Source: Arthrobacter sp. (GTDB lineage Bacteria > Actinomycetota > Actinomycetes > Actinomycetales > Micrococcaceae). From it: a DNA stretch of 16,729 bases. Shown here piece after piece: positions 1-9,113 of the stretch. The notes below the pieces were generated by a model. The model was not told where the DNA came from, searched no databases, and saw nothing but the letters and a program-made list of their open reading frames with translations. Position 1 is the stretch's first letter. The number at the start of each line of letters is the position of its first letter. The position numbers and the translations under genes are program-made. The stretch covers positions 1 to 16,729 of the forward strand of contig JAGLBH010000022.1 in the NCBI GenBank assembly GCA_018260285.1, in the 5' to 3' direction.

Positions 1-840
1 GGACGGCTCTCCGGCGGAATCAGCGGCGGGGCCGCCAAGCCACCCCTCCCAGCGCTTCGAGCCGCTCGTGATCACGACTTTTTCCGTACCCTTCACGCGC
101 CCCGCCTCTGAAGCGGGGATGGTGAGGACGAGCTCCCGCCCACCGCTGGCCACCGTGCAGAGCGCCCCCTGAACGGGTTGGCGAATCACGCCGCACTGGG
201 TCAGAACCCGCATCGGCAGCAATGCGGCCATGAAGCCCTCGCCCCGGACGAGGGCCGCCTCGTCGTCGTTCTCTGCGGTGGGGATGACGGACCCGTCCGC
301 GCGGACGGGCAGGTATCCGAGATCCCTCCACAGTCGGCCGAGAGAGCGCGCGGTCTCCGCTCCGAAGACGCCGCGCTCAGTGCCCCAGACGCGGCCCAGA
401 AGCGCGAGGGAGTCCTGGACGCGCTCCACGTCCCTCCCCCGGTCCCCCGCCTTGAGAGTCCGGTAGAGCGGCGCTTCGCCTGTCAGCACGACGACGGGCC
501 TCCCGTTCACCTCAGCCAGAACTGTGCCGAGGACGGCCTCTGTCCCGGCGGCAACACCGTCGGCCGTGAAGACAGCCTCCCCCTCCGCAGGAGACGGGAC
601 CGCCTCTGCGCCGCTGTCCTGGCTGCGCACATCAGCGGTGAGCGAGTCCACCACCTGCGCCCGCTGGACGGAGTCCACGATGGATCGAGGAGCCGCATCA
701 GCGGGCTGGCTGCCAGCCTGGTCCGCTCTGACGGCGCCGATCCCGATGAGGACGAGGCCTGCACCCATGGCCAATGAGGCCAGTGCCGCGACGCCACGGG
801 TGAAAGCGGCGGCTGCGGTTCGCGTTCGGGACTGGTTCAT
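1..840 (-). CDS. Membrane-anchored peptidoglycan-binding / HlyD-like efflux adaptor (partial, runs off left edge)
   Basis: An open frame runs from ATG at 840 to base 1 without a stop, giving the first 280 residues. AAGGAG lies 8 nt upstream of the ATG. Residues 15-38 form one hydrophobic segment after an Arg-containing N-terminus, fitting a signal anchor. Residues about 126-176 match a peptidoglycan-binding domain of the PG_binding_1 type (AGDRGRDVERVQDSLALLG, then a GVFG/ETA segment). It sits between short beta-rich stretches (VLGTVLAEVNGRPVVVLTGE; RELVLTIPAS) typical of periplasmic adaptor proteins. In actinobacteria such adaptors usually precede an ABC ATPase and a MacB-like permease, so those genes may lie beyond base 1; this is inference. 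It is last in the minus-strand operon behind the crystallin-like and lipoprotein genes, 60 nt after the remnant. A function in export across the envelope is likely, but the substrate is unknown. Confidence 0.78.
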   Translation of the reverse strand, partial: MNQSRTRTAAAAFTRGVAALASLAMGAGLVLIGIGAVRADQAGSQPADAAPRSIVDSVQRAQVVDSLTADVRSQDSGAEAVPSPAEGEAVFTADGVAAGTEAVLGTVLAEVNGRPVVVLTGEAPLYRTLKAGDRGRDVERVQDSLALLGRVWGTERGVFGAETARSLGRLWRDLGYLPVRADGSVIPTAENDDEAALVRGEGFMAALLPMRVLTQCGVIRQPVQGALCTVASGGRELVLTIPASEAGRVKGTEKVVITSGSKRWEGWLGGPAADSAGEPS

Positions 841-900
841 CGGCTGCTCCTTCGCTCACCGGGGTTTGTCGGTCTGTGTCCGGATGTGTCATGGATGCGG

Positions 901-1327
901 TCATTCGCTGAGGATGGCGCGGGCCCGCTTGAGGGACGCCTCCAGGAGTGAGCTGAGCTCTACGATCTTCTCCTCGCGCTCTCTCGCCCAGGACCCAAGG
1001 CCGTCGAGGGCGGCGGCGTCCAGGCTCTCGCGGAGCTTTCTCGCCCTTCTGGCAGGCTGCATCCTGGCGGATCATCGCCTGCTCCTCCTCATGGACAGGT
1101 GCCCCGGCAGACCGATACGTCCCCCATTTCTGCACCGCGAGATTGCTGGCCTCGCCGAGCTTCACGGGATACCCTGCCCGGAGAGAAAGATCGCCCTCCG
1201 GAAGAATCCCGCTGACCCCCGCGACAGGCCCGAGGGCCCCACGGCCGAAAGGAGTCTGCTTGGTACAGCCATACTTCCTGGCGCACTCATTGAGAGACTT
1301 CTCGACGGCCGCCGCAGAAAGCATCAC
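901..1327 (-). pseudogene. Frameshifted, internally shortened tandem copy of the upstream lipoprotein gene
   Basis: From GTG 1327 the frame gives residues resembling the N-terminal part of the lipoprotein encoded at 1388-2272 (NECARKYGC versus GECASKHGW; VAGVSGI versus VTGVSGV; KWG versus RWG). After DAACQ the frame turns to Arg/Pro-rich nonsense and runs into the next gene. Removing one base from the G-run at about 1044-1046 (CCC on the plus strand) restores a frame ending at TGA 903-901. That frame aligns codon for codon with the C-terminus of the intact copy (spacing from ACQ to the Trp is identical; ending LKRARAILSE versus LERARAVLAE). Corrected length is about 141 aa against 294. The middle (about residues 105-240 of the intact copy) and the lipobox are missing. 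The frame is open back to the stop of the intact gene at 1388, and no start follows the GGAGG at about 1364-1370. It is a decayed duplicate, unless the extra base is a sequencing error. Confidence 0.72.
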
Positions 1328-1387
1328 CTTGACGCTTGCCGCTGCGGCCCGCGCTGCCCGTTTCCTCCTCTGCCCGTCTGACGCTGC

Positions 1388-2272
1388 TCAGCGCTCCGCC
1401 AAGACGGCTCGGGCACGCTCAAGGGCTTCTTTCTTTTTCTCTCTCAGACCCAGAATGCGCTGCTCGTTGTCCCGGACCCACGCTCCTGCCACCTGGAAGT
1501 AGGCATCTTCAAGCTTCTGAGCAAGCCCTACCTTTTCCTGGCATGCGCCGTCTGCACGTGCCAGTTCAAGCTCCTGACCGGCAGGGCGCTCCCCCAGTTT
1601 CCGCTTGGACGAGATGTTCTTTGCGGCCCAATCGTCAGCTTGGCCGAGTTTCACATCGAATCCCGCCGCAGACATACACCGTTCATACTCGGGCGCTTCT
1701 TTCCTCGCCACCTTTTCGAACCTACTCACGTCCTTCAGGCCGACCGAGAGAACCTCGTTGACGAAGTTCGTCTGGCGGAGCGCGTCCTCTACAGAACCAA
1801 AGATCCTCTTCTTAGCCTCCGCATGGCACCCAGTGCTGGCTGCTGAGACGATGGAGCCGCTTCCCAGAGTAATGGTGGCCTTGGGCATGTCATCAGGGGA
1901 ATCGGGGCCAGAGGGAAACCCCATGATGGCCCGCGATTGAGCATCGCTCATCTGAGGGCCGCCGGGATCATCATCCACCAGAGACGAATATCCCCATCTC
2001 TCGGCCTCTTTCTGGCTCTGCCATACTCCGGAGACGCCCGTGACGGAAAGGGAGTAACCGCCGTACTGGAGATTGATGCCCTCAGTCCAGCCGTGCTTGC
2101 TGGCGCACTCACCTGTCAAAACGTTGATGGCAGACCCCACTTCCGGGTCAATATTCATCAAGGAAACGACGGCATCTCTGCTCGCCTGGCTCGTCTCAAC
2201 TCGCGCAGGCTGGGCGCAGCCGGCCAGGATCACGGCTACACCCAGTCCCACGAGAGGAATTTCACTCCTCAT
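1388..2272 (-). CDS. Predicted lipoprotein of unknown function, second gene of the crystallin operon
   Basis: This encodes 294 aa. Residues 1-19 form a short lipoprotein signal with lipobox LAGC (Cys19), so the mature protein should be lipid-anchored on the outer face of the membrane. Cysteines also occur at 56, 149, 199 and 244. The segments YERCMSAAGF (about 196-205) and ADGACQEKVGL (about 240-250) resemble a pattern I associate with uncharacterised actinobacterial lipoproteins located beside peptidoglycan-binding adaptors; this is from memory, not from a search. The last 40 residues are charged and helical and may form a coiled coil. The start ATG lies 8 nt after the stop of the crystallin-like gene with only a weak TGAGG upstream, so translation is probably coupled. 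Possible roles are an immunity protein, a receptor or an export accessory for the secreted protein; none is proven. Codon use is less GC-biased than in clpC or lysS. Confidence 0.75.
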   Translation of the reverse strand: MRSEIPLVGLGVAVILAGCAQPARVETSQASRDAVVSLMNIDPEVGSAINVLTGECASKHGWTEGINLQYGGYSLSVTGVSGVWQSQKEAERWGYSSLVDDDPGGPQMSDAQSRAIMGFPSGPDSPDDMPKATITLGSGSIVSAASTGCHAEAKKRIFGSVEDALRQTNFVNEVLSVGLKDVSRFEKVARKEAPEYERCMSAAGFDVKLGQADDWAAKNISSKRKLGERPAGQELELARADGACQEKVGLAQKLEDAYFQVAGAWVRDNEQRILGLREKKKEALERARAVLAER

Positions 2273-2280
2273 GCCTCAGA

Positions 2281-2628
2281 TTACTTTTTCTGGAACCAGT
2301 CAATATTGTCGTTGGCGTCACCGTAGAGGTGCCCTACCTCTTCCCACGGCGCCACCGTCTTCACAACGATGGAAGCTCCGATCCAGCCCAGAACCTCATT
2401 CCGTCCCTCCATGACACGAAACGTCTTGTTCTTGACCGAGCTCACGGTGTTGTTAGGGACATCCACAAACGTCGGGGCTCCCGGAACATAGGTGCTGTAC
2501 CCCTGGTAGCCCGCATGCTCCCATGCCTGGAAATAATCTGCCGACGCAGGAACTGCGGCCCCCAGGCCCAGTCCTGCTGCCAGGACAACCGCCGATGCGG
2601 TCTTTGCACTCTTGCTGATGAAGGCCAT
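2281..2628 (-). CDS. Small secreted beta/gamma-crystallin-like protein (possible peptidase inhibitor I36-like or toxin-like)
   Basis: This encodes 115 aa. ATG at 2628 is preceded by AAAGGGGG with 6 nt spacing, which is why it is preferred over the in-frame start at 2718 used by the longer open frame. Residues 1-30 form a Sec signal peptide with a likely cleavage site ASA|DY, leaving a mature protein of about 85 aa. W36-EHAG-Y41-Q-G43 fits the crystallin pattern aromatic-x4-aromatic-x-G. N59-N60-T-V-S63-S64 fits the calcium-binding clamp N/D-N/D-x-x-S/T-S. A second, degenerate clamp is seen as NDNIDW at 106-111. Known secreted bacterial proteins of this fold include SMPI-type inhibitors (family I36) and the Streptomyces killer-toxin-like protein SKLP. 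There are no cysteines in the mature part. It is the first gene of the operon and has the strongest promoter seen in the window. Which activity it has cannot be read from the sequence. Confidence 0.75.
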   Translation of the reverse strand: MAFISKSAKTASAVVLAAGLGLGAAVPASADYFQAWEHAGYQGYSTYVPGAPTFVDVPNNTVSSVKNKTFRVMEGRNEVLGWIGASIVVKTVAPWEEVGHLYGDANDNIDWFQKK

Positions 2629-2643
2629 GACAGCCCCCTTTCT

Positions 2644-2670
2644 GAGGCCGGATCTCCTAGGCCCGGCCTC
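2644..2670 (-). promoter_or_regulatory. Stem-loop in the 5' leader of the crystallin-like gene
   Basis: GAGGCCGG (2644-2651) and CCGGCCTC (2663-2670) form a perfect 8-bp stem with an 11-nt loop. The stem ends only a few bases before the purine-rich ribosome binding site at about 2634-2641, so it may influence translation or mRNA stability. The leader from the predicted promoter to the start codon is about 85 nt. Confidence 0.4.
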
Positions 2671-2720
2671 GACCTCATGCCCCCCCTCCCCAGAACGCCG
2701 GAGGGGTTTGTGATGCATTT

Positions 2721-2750
2721 AACATAATAATCTTCTGTGTCATATGTCAA
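2721..2750 (-). promoter_or_regulatory. Sigma70-type promoter of the crystallin-like operon
   Basis: On the minus strand a perfect TTGACA (2750-2745) is followed after 18 bp by TATGTT (2726-2721). The region is AT-rich and stands out against the GC-rich surroundings. It would start transcription about 85 nt upstream of the ATG at 2628. Confidence 0.7.
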
Positions 2751-2761
2751 GCCTGCTTTTT

Positions 2762-2776
2762 CCAAGGTAACCTAGG
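2762..2776. promoter_or_regulatory. Near-palindrome just upstream of the -35 box, candidate operator
   Basis: CCAAGGTAACCTAGG is a 7-1-7 inverted repeat with one mismatch, placed about 12 bp upstream of the -35 hexamer of the crystallin operon. The position fits an activator or repressor site, but no regulator gene lies next to it in the window. Confidence 0.3.
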
Positions 2777-2810
2777 CATTTTCCTTCCTTTGAACCACCC
2801 CCCTTCCAGC

Positions 2811-2853
2811 AAAAACCCCGGGCCGGGGCTCCTTGCGAAGCCCCGGCCCGGGG
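2811..2853 (-). terminator. Intrinsic terminator of clpC
   Basis: A perfect 15-bp GC-rich stem (2816-2830 with 2839-2853) has an 8-nt loop. On the minus strand it is followed directly by TTTTT (2815-2811). It lies 43 nt after the clpC stop codon and separates clpC from the crystallin operon. Confidence 0.88.
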
Positions 2854-2896
2854 TGTCTCAGGCGAGTCGAGCGTCAGCCCTCCTCACGCAGAGCGG

Positions 2897-5530
<2,634 letters not shown>

Positions 5531-5598
5531 TTCGGCACACTCCTTGCAGATAACGTTGACATCGACTCTACGCAACACGGGGCAAGGGCGTTCCCATT

Positions 5599-5612
5599 GT
5601 TCGCAGGCGGTG
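5599..5612 (-). promoter_or_regulatory. Possible ClgR-like site upstream of clpC
   Basis: The plus strand reads GTTCGC-AGGCG-GTG, one base off the GTTCGC-N5-GCG pattern reported for the Clp regulator ClgR in actinobacteria. It lies about 70 bp upstream of the clpC start. A single near-match in GC-rich DNA is weak evidence. No HspR or CtsR inverted repeat was recognised here. Confidence 0.2.
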
Positions 5613-5652
5613 GAATCACGGGGCAGGCGGGGGAAATCGCCCTGACAAGACA

Positions 5653-5691
5653 AGTCGGCGCCGCCTGCAGCATGTGCAGGCAGCGCCGACT
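5653..5691 (-). terminator. Long stem-loop after lsr2, candidate terminator
   Basis: Two 17-nt arms (5653-5669 and 5675-5691) pair fully with one G-U in the minus-strand RNA, around a 5-nt loop. It lies 35 nt after the lsr2 stop. Only a mixed TGTCTTGTC follows, not a T-run, so it may be a weak or factor-assisted terminator or an mRNA-stabilising hairpin. Between it and the gene is a 9-bp tandem direct repeat (AAAGCGTGT twice, about 5704-5721). Confidence 0.5.
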
Positions 5692-5726
5692 CAGTGGGGG
5701 TTTAAAGCGTGTAAAGCGTGTGAAGC

Positions 5727-6059
5727 CTAGTGAGCTGCTTCGTACTTGTCGAAGATCTCCTGGTGGATGCGTCCGCGATCCGACACCGAGTAGCCCTGCT
5801 CCTTGGCCCAGGCGCGAACCTTGGCCGTGAGGTTGGAGCGCTGAGCGGAGGATGCCGGGCGACCTGCCGGACGGCGGCCGCGGCTGTTGGTCTTGGATCC
5901 GACGGCGATGAACGGTTCAAGCGCCTTGCGGAGCTTCTCAGCGTTCTCCTTGTTGAGGTCGATCTGGTATTCGACGCCTTCGAGGCCGAAACGAAGAGTT
6001 TCTTCTGCCGGTCCTCCGGTCAGGTCATCTTCAAGAATGATCTGAACTTTCTGTGCCAT
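5727..6059 (-). CDS. lsr2: Nucleoid-associated protein Lsr2
   Basis: Lsr2 is the actinobacterial H-NS-like protein that bridges DNA and silences AT-rich, often acquired, genes. This copy has 110 aa from ATG 6059, with AAGGAG 8 nt upstream. Residues 1-50 are the dimerisation domain (MAQKVQIILEDDL, then GVEYQIDL). Residues 52-77 form a basic, Arg/Gly/Pro-rich linker. Residues 78-110 are the DNA-binding domain with the minor-groove motif R95-G96-R97 in SDRGRIHQEI. Length and layout are normal for the family. It lies 148 bp downstream of the small membrane gene and is followed by clpC, an order I recognise from Micrococcales. An AT-rich stretch with GATAAT about 35 bp before the start could be its own -10 region. 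Confidence 0.95.
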   Translation of the reverse strand: MAQKVQIILEDDLTGGPAEETLRFGLEGVEYQIDLNKENAEKLRKALEPFIAVGSKTNSRGRRPAGRPASSAQRSNLTAKVRAWAKEQGYSVSDRGRIHQEIFDKYEAAH

Positions 6060-6207
6060 GTGGTGGTCTCCTTGTGGAACTGACCGCATTGATTATCAAA
6101 GCGATTGTTGACTCCACTCTACATTCTTTATGCCTGAGTGCGCATCCTGAGCGCTGAGAATCCTCACAGAAACGTCCCGTGCGGAACGTGCACCGGATAT
6201 AAAATCC

Positions 6208-6384
6208 TCAGTCGCGGGGAGATTCCTCTGCCGCCTTCTTCTTCCGATACTCCTCGACGGCCTCCTGATATGCCTCTCGCTCACCCCTGTCTGCACGGGT
6301 GATCGCACGGTACACAAAGAGGAAGATGAAGAAGATTCCCACCGAGGGGAGCAGCACTTCGACATACGGGAGCAGCTGGGCCAT
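6208..6384 (-). CDS. Small single-pass membrane protein between lysS and lsr2
   Basis: This encodes 58 aa. Residues 5-27 form one hydrophobic helix (LLPYVEVLLPSVGIFFIFLF); the rest (28-58) is highly charged, with many Glu, Arg and Lys, and is likely cytoplasmic and helical. The ATG at 6384 lies 10 nt after the lysS stop, and the only ribosome-binding sequence (GAGG) overlaps that stop codon, so translation is probably coupled to lysS. A longer in-frame opening upstream (to 6540) lies inside lysS and is not used. I do not recognise a named family. The position suggests co-expression with lysyl-tRNA synthetase, not a shown functional link. Confidence 0.72.
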   Translation of the reverse strand: MAQLLPYVEVLLPSVGIFFIFLFVYRAITRADRGEREAYQEAVEEYRKKKAAEESPRD

Positions 6385-6394
6385 GGGAACCGCC

Positions 6395-7963
6395 TCAGGC
6401 TTCGGGCTTGAGCAGCGGGAAGAGAATCGTCTCGCGAATGCCCGCCTGGGTGAAGAGCATGACCAGGCGGTCGATGCCCAGGCCGATGCCGCCCATGGGC
6501 GGGGCCCCGTATTCCAGGGCGCGCAGGAAGTCCTCGTCAAGCTGCATGGCCTCGTCGTCGCCCCCTGCGGCGAGAAGCGACTGCTCGGTGAGGCGCTCGC
6601 GCTGGATCACCGGGTCGATGAGCTCGGAGAAGGCCGTGCCGCGCTCCATGCCGCCGATGATGAGGTCCCAGGCCTCGATGAGCCGCGGGTTGTCGCGGTG
6701 CTGGCGGGCCAGGGGCTGGGCGGACGGCGGGTAGTCGTAGACGAAGGTCGGGTTGAGCAGCGTGGGCTCCACGATCTCGCCGAAGAGCTCCACCACCGCC
6801 TTCTCCTCATTCCAGGCGGGATCCAGAGAAACGCCGTGCTTGTCCGCAATGGCCTTGAGAACGGACATCTCCGTGTCCGGCGTGATCTCTTGGCCGACTG
6901 CTTCGGAAAGACCGGGATAAACGGACAGCCAGGCCCATTCGCCGTCGAGATCAATGACGCCCGCCTCCGTCTCAATCTGATGCGGGGCGCCAATTGCGTC
7001 TGCGGCATTGAGAACGATTTCCTTCATCCGCTCTGCCATGACGAACTGATCCGCCCACGCCTCATAGGATTCGAGCGTGGTGAATTCCGGGCTGTGCGTG
7101 GAGTCCACGCCCTCATTCCGGAAAACGCGGCCGAGCTCGAAAACGCGCTCGATTCCGCCGACCACCGCGCGCTTCAGATAGAGCTCCGTGGCAATGCGGA
7201 GGGTCATATCCTGGTCGAAGGCGTTGAGGTGCGTCTGGAACGGGCGGGCCGAGGCGCCGCCGTGGATCAGCTGGAGCATGGGGGTCTCCACTTCCACGTA
7301 CCCGTGGCCGTGGAGGGTGTCCCGGACAGAGCGGGTGATCGCCGCGCGCTTGTAGACCATCTCCCGGGCGGCGTCCCGCACCATGAGGTCCGCGTAGCGC
7401 TGGCGCACGCGCGTCTCCTCGTTGAGCTCCGCGTGGAGCATCGGCATGGGGCGCAGGGCCTTGGAGGCCATGGACCACTCGTCCGCCATGACGGAGAGCT
7501 CCCCGCGGCGGGACGAGATGACCTCGCCCCGGACGAAGACGTGGTCTCCGAGGTCCACGAGCTGCTTCCAGGAGGCGAGCTGGTCCTCCCCGACCTTCGC
7601 CAGCGAGATCATCGCCTGGATCCGGGTGCCGTTGCCCTGCTGGAGGGTGGCGAAGCAGAGCTTGCCCGTGTTGCGCACGAAGACCACGCGCCCGGCCACC
7701 CCTGCGACGACGCCGGAGGCCTCGTCCGCCTCGAGATGCCCGAACTGCTCGCGCAGCTCAGTGAGCGTGTGGGTCAGGGGGAGCTTCACAGGGTACGCCT
7801 CCTGCCCGGAGTCCAGCAGCTGCTGGCGCTTGGCGCGGCGCACGAGCATCTGCTCCGATGCGTCGGGGGCCACGGCGCCCTGGGCGGCGGCCTGCGCGCC
7901 GGTGGCTGCGGGGGCGGAGGGGGTGGTCTGATTCTGCGCGGGATCTTGTGAAGTCACAGTCAT
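6395..7963 (-). CDS. lysS: Lysyl-tRNA synthetase, class II
   Basis: This enzyme charges tRNA-Lys with lysine using ATP in the cytoplasm. The 522-aa protein has an N-terminal Ala/Gln/Thr-rich extension of about 36 residues, then an OB-fold anticodon-binding domain (about 85-175). The class II catalytic core follows: motif 1 around GYVEVETPML (221-230), motif 2 FRNEGVDSTHSPEF (281-294), and motif 3 GIGLGIDRL (492-500). Length is usual for bacterial LysS. No clear Shine-Dalgarno sequence precedes the ATG at 7963. A TAGAAT hexamer lies only 2 nt upstream, too close for a standard leaderless start, so the exact start is the least certain point. It is divergent from the alpha/beta hydrolase gene and heads the lysS - small membrane gene - lsr2 cluster. 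Confidence 0.96.
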   Translation of the reverse strand: MTVTSQDPAQNQTTPSAPAATGAQAAAQGAVAPDASEQMLVRRAKRQQLLDSGQEAYPVKLPLTHTLTELREQFGHLEADEASGVVAGVAGRVVFVRNTGKLCFATLQQGNGTRIQAMISLAKVGEDQLASWKQLVDLGDHVFVRGEVISSRRGELSVMADEWSMASKALRPMPMLHAELNEETRVRQRYADLMVRDAAREMVYKRAAITRSVRDTLHGHGYVEVETPMLQLIHGGASARPFQTHLNAFDQDMTLRIATELYLKRAVVGGIERVFELGRVFRNEGVDSTHSPEFTTLESYEAWADQFVMAERMKEIVLNAADAIGAPHQIETEAGVIDLDGEWAWLSVYPGLSEAVGQEITPDTEMSVLKAIADKHGVSLDPAWNEEKAVVELFGEIVEPTLLNPTFVYDYPPSAQPLARQHRDNPRLIEAWDLIIGGMERGTAFSELIDPVIQRERLTEQSLLAAGGDDEAMQLDEDFLRALEYGAPPMGGIGLGIDRLVMLFTQAGIRETILFPLLKPEA

Positions 7964-8047
7964 TCATTCTAGGCGCGATTCCCCCGGGCACATATCCGGT
8001 GCCGGCTCCTCTCAGGCGGTATTGAGGTAAGGGGGGCACTATGAAGA

Positions 8048-8959
8048 GTGGCCCTCGATCACGAGCCCCACCCATACCCCCGGAGAGGTTGGCAGACTGT
8101 GAAGCACTATCTGACCCAGCGCGTTCTCTCCACCCCGGACGGGGCTCGCCTGGAGCTCTTCTCCCTGGGCAGCGGCCCCGGCGTCGTCATTGTCCACGGA
8201 GCCATGGTGACCATCCACCAGTACCTGGGGATCGTCAACCGCCTCCACCGGGCCACGGGGCTGCCGGTGCACTTCTACCATCGCCGCGGGCGCGGGTCCT
8301 CCTCCGACCAGCCCGCCAACTACTCCATGCGCACCGAGATGGCGGACGCCGAGTTCATTCTCCGCGCCACGGGCTCACGGCTGCTCATCGGCCACAGCTT
8401 CGGCGGGGCGGTGGCGCTCCACACGGCTCGGGCGGTCGGCTCCCGTCTCCTGGACGCGGTGCTCACGTACGACGCCGCGGCCAACGTCAACGGAAGCTTC
8501 CCGACCCATTACCTGCCGGCGGCCCGGGCCGCTCTCGCCGCGGGCCACCCGGCGCTGGCCACCGCGATCGCGGGGAAGAACCTCGGGACGGTGCCCTTCC
8601 TCCCCCGCTTCCCGCAGCCCGTCCTGGCGCAGATCGTGCGGACGGCTGCCAAGACCTCGGCGGGGGCGCAGCTCGAGCAGCTCTGCGAGGTCACGCTCAA
8701 CGAGCTCGGCCAGCTCGAGGCGAGCGACCGCGCCGCCGACGAGTACTCGAACGACGTTCCCACACAGCTGCTCGTGGGCGCCCGCTCGCCGCTCTTCTTC
8801 CGCTGGGCCTCAGAGTCCATCGCGGAGAACACGAATGCCACGGCGGCCGTTGTCCCGGGCCAGCACCACGACGGGGGCACGCGCGGGCCGCTCATCGTCA
8901 TCAAGTCGATCGACGCCTTCCTCCGCCCCTACTACCCCGAGGGAACCCGGGCGCACTGA
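8048..8959 (+). CDS. Alpha/beta-fold hydrolase
   Basis: The 303-aa product (from GTG 8048) has the alpha/beta hydrolase layout: HG oxyanion segment (VIVHGAM, 48-53), a nucleophile elbow GHSFGG (115-120, Ser117) and a late histidine pair in GQHHDGG (271-277) that should supply the catalytic His. The acidic residue cannot be fixed by eye. There is no signal peptide or membrane segment, so it is likely cytoplasmic. The substrate is unknown; esterase, lipase-like or haloperoxidase-like members all share these features. Two starts are plausible: GTG 8048 (AAGGGGGG 11 nt upstream) and GTG 8099 (GGAGAGG 10 nt upstream). The second would begin just before the first conserved strand. The gene is convergent with the M13 peptidase. 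Confidence 0.85.
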   Translation: MALDHEPHPYPRRGWQTVKHYLTQRVLSTPDGARLELFSLGSGPGVVIVHGAMVTIHQYLGIVNRLHRATGLPVHFYHRRGRGSSSDQPANYSMRTEMADAEFILRATGSRLLIGHSFGGAVALHTARAVGSRLLDAVLTYDAAANVNGSFPTHYLPAARAALAAGHPALATAIAGKNLGTVPFLPRFPQPVLAQIVRTAAKTSAGAQLEQLCEVTLNELGQLEASDRAADEYSNDVPTQLLVGARSPLFFRWASESIAENTNATAAVVPGQHHDGGTRGPLIVIKSIDAFLRPYYPEGTRAH

Positions 8960-9044
8960 GCCGCAGCGGCGGCGGCGAACCCTTAGCGCAGAGCCGCAGC
9001 GGCGGCGGCCAGCCCTTGGCGCAGAGCCGCAACGGCGGCGAGCC
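8958..9044. repeat. 33-bp tandem repeat, 2.6 copies, at the end of the hydrolase gene
   Basis: Units at 8958-8990 and 8991-9023 differ at only a few positions. A partial third unit covers 9024-9044. Each starts GAGCCGCA(G/A)CGGCGGCG and the full ones end CCTT(A/G)GCGCA. The array begins within the hydrolase stop codon and fills most of the gap to the convergent peptidase gene. Confidence 0.8.
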
Positions 9045-9113
9045 GAGACGCCGGGAGCCCGAGCTCGGTGAGGTCTCCCCCTCCGAACCCGGGCTCCGCG
9101 TGCGAGCTCCGGC

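Noticed and set aside
178..1381. Plus-strand open frames opposite the adaptor and lipoprotein genes
   Set aside because: Arg/Ser/Pro-rich translations typical of shadows; the minus frame from 840 has a signal anchor, a peptidoglycan-binding domain and a ribosome binding site.
2281..2628. Identification of the small secreted protein as a lactococcin 972-type bacteriocin
   Set aside because: The context with an adaptor is suggestive, but the sequence lacks the features of that family and instead fits the crystallin pattern W-x4-Y-x-G and NNxxSS.
5531..5653. N-terminal extension of ClpC by 41 codons
   Set aside because: Family members begin at the FERFTDRARR segment, and AAGGAG is correctly spaced for GTG 5530; the extension has no conserved sequence.
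6299..7951. A 550-codon plus-strand open frame antisense to lysS
   Set aside because: Shadow frame; all three class II synthetase motifs are on the minus strand.
8958..9044. CRISPR-like direct repeats
   Set aside because: The units are contiguous with no spacers, only 2.6 copies are present and no cas genes are nearby.
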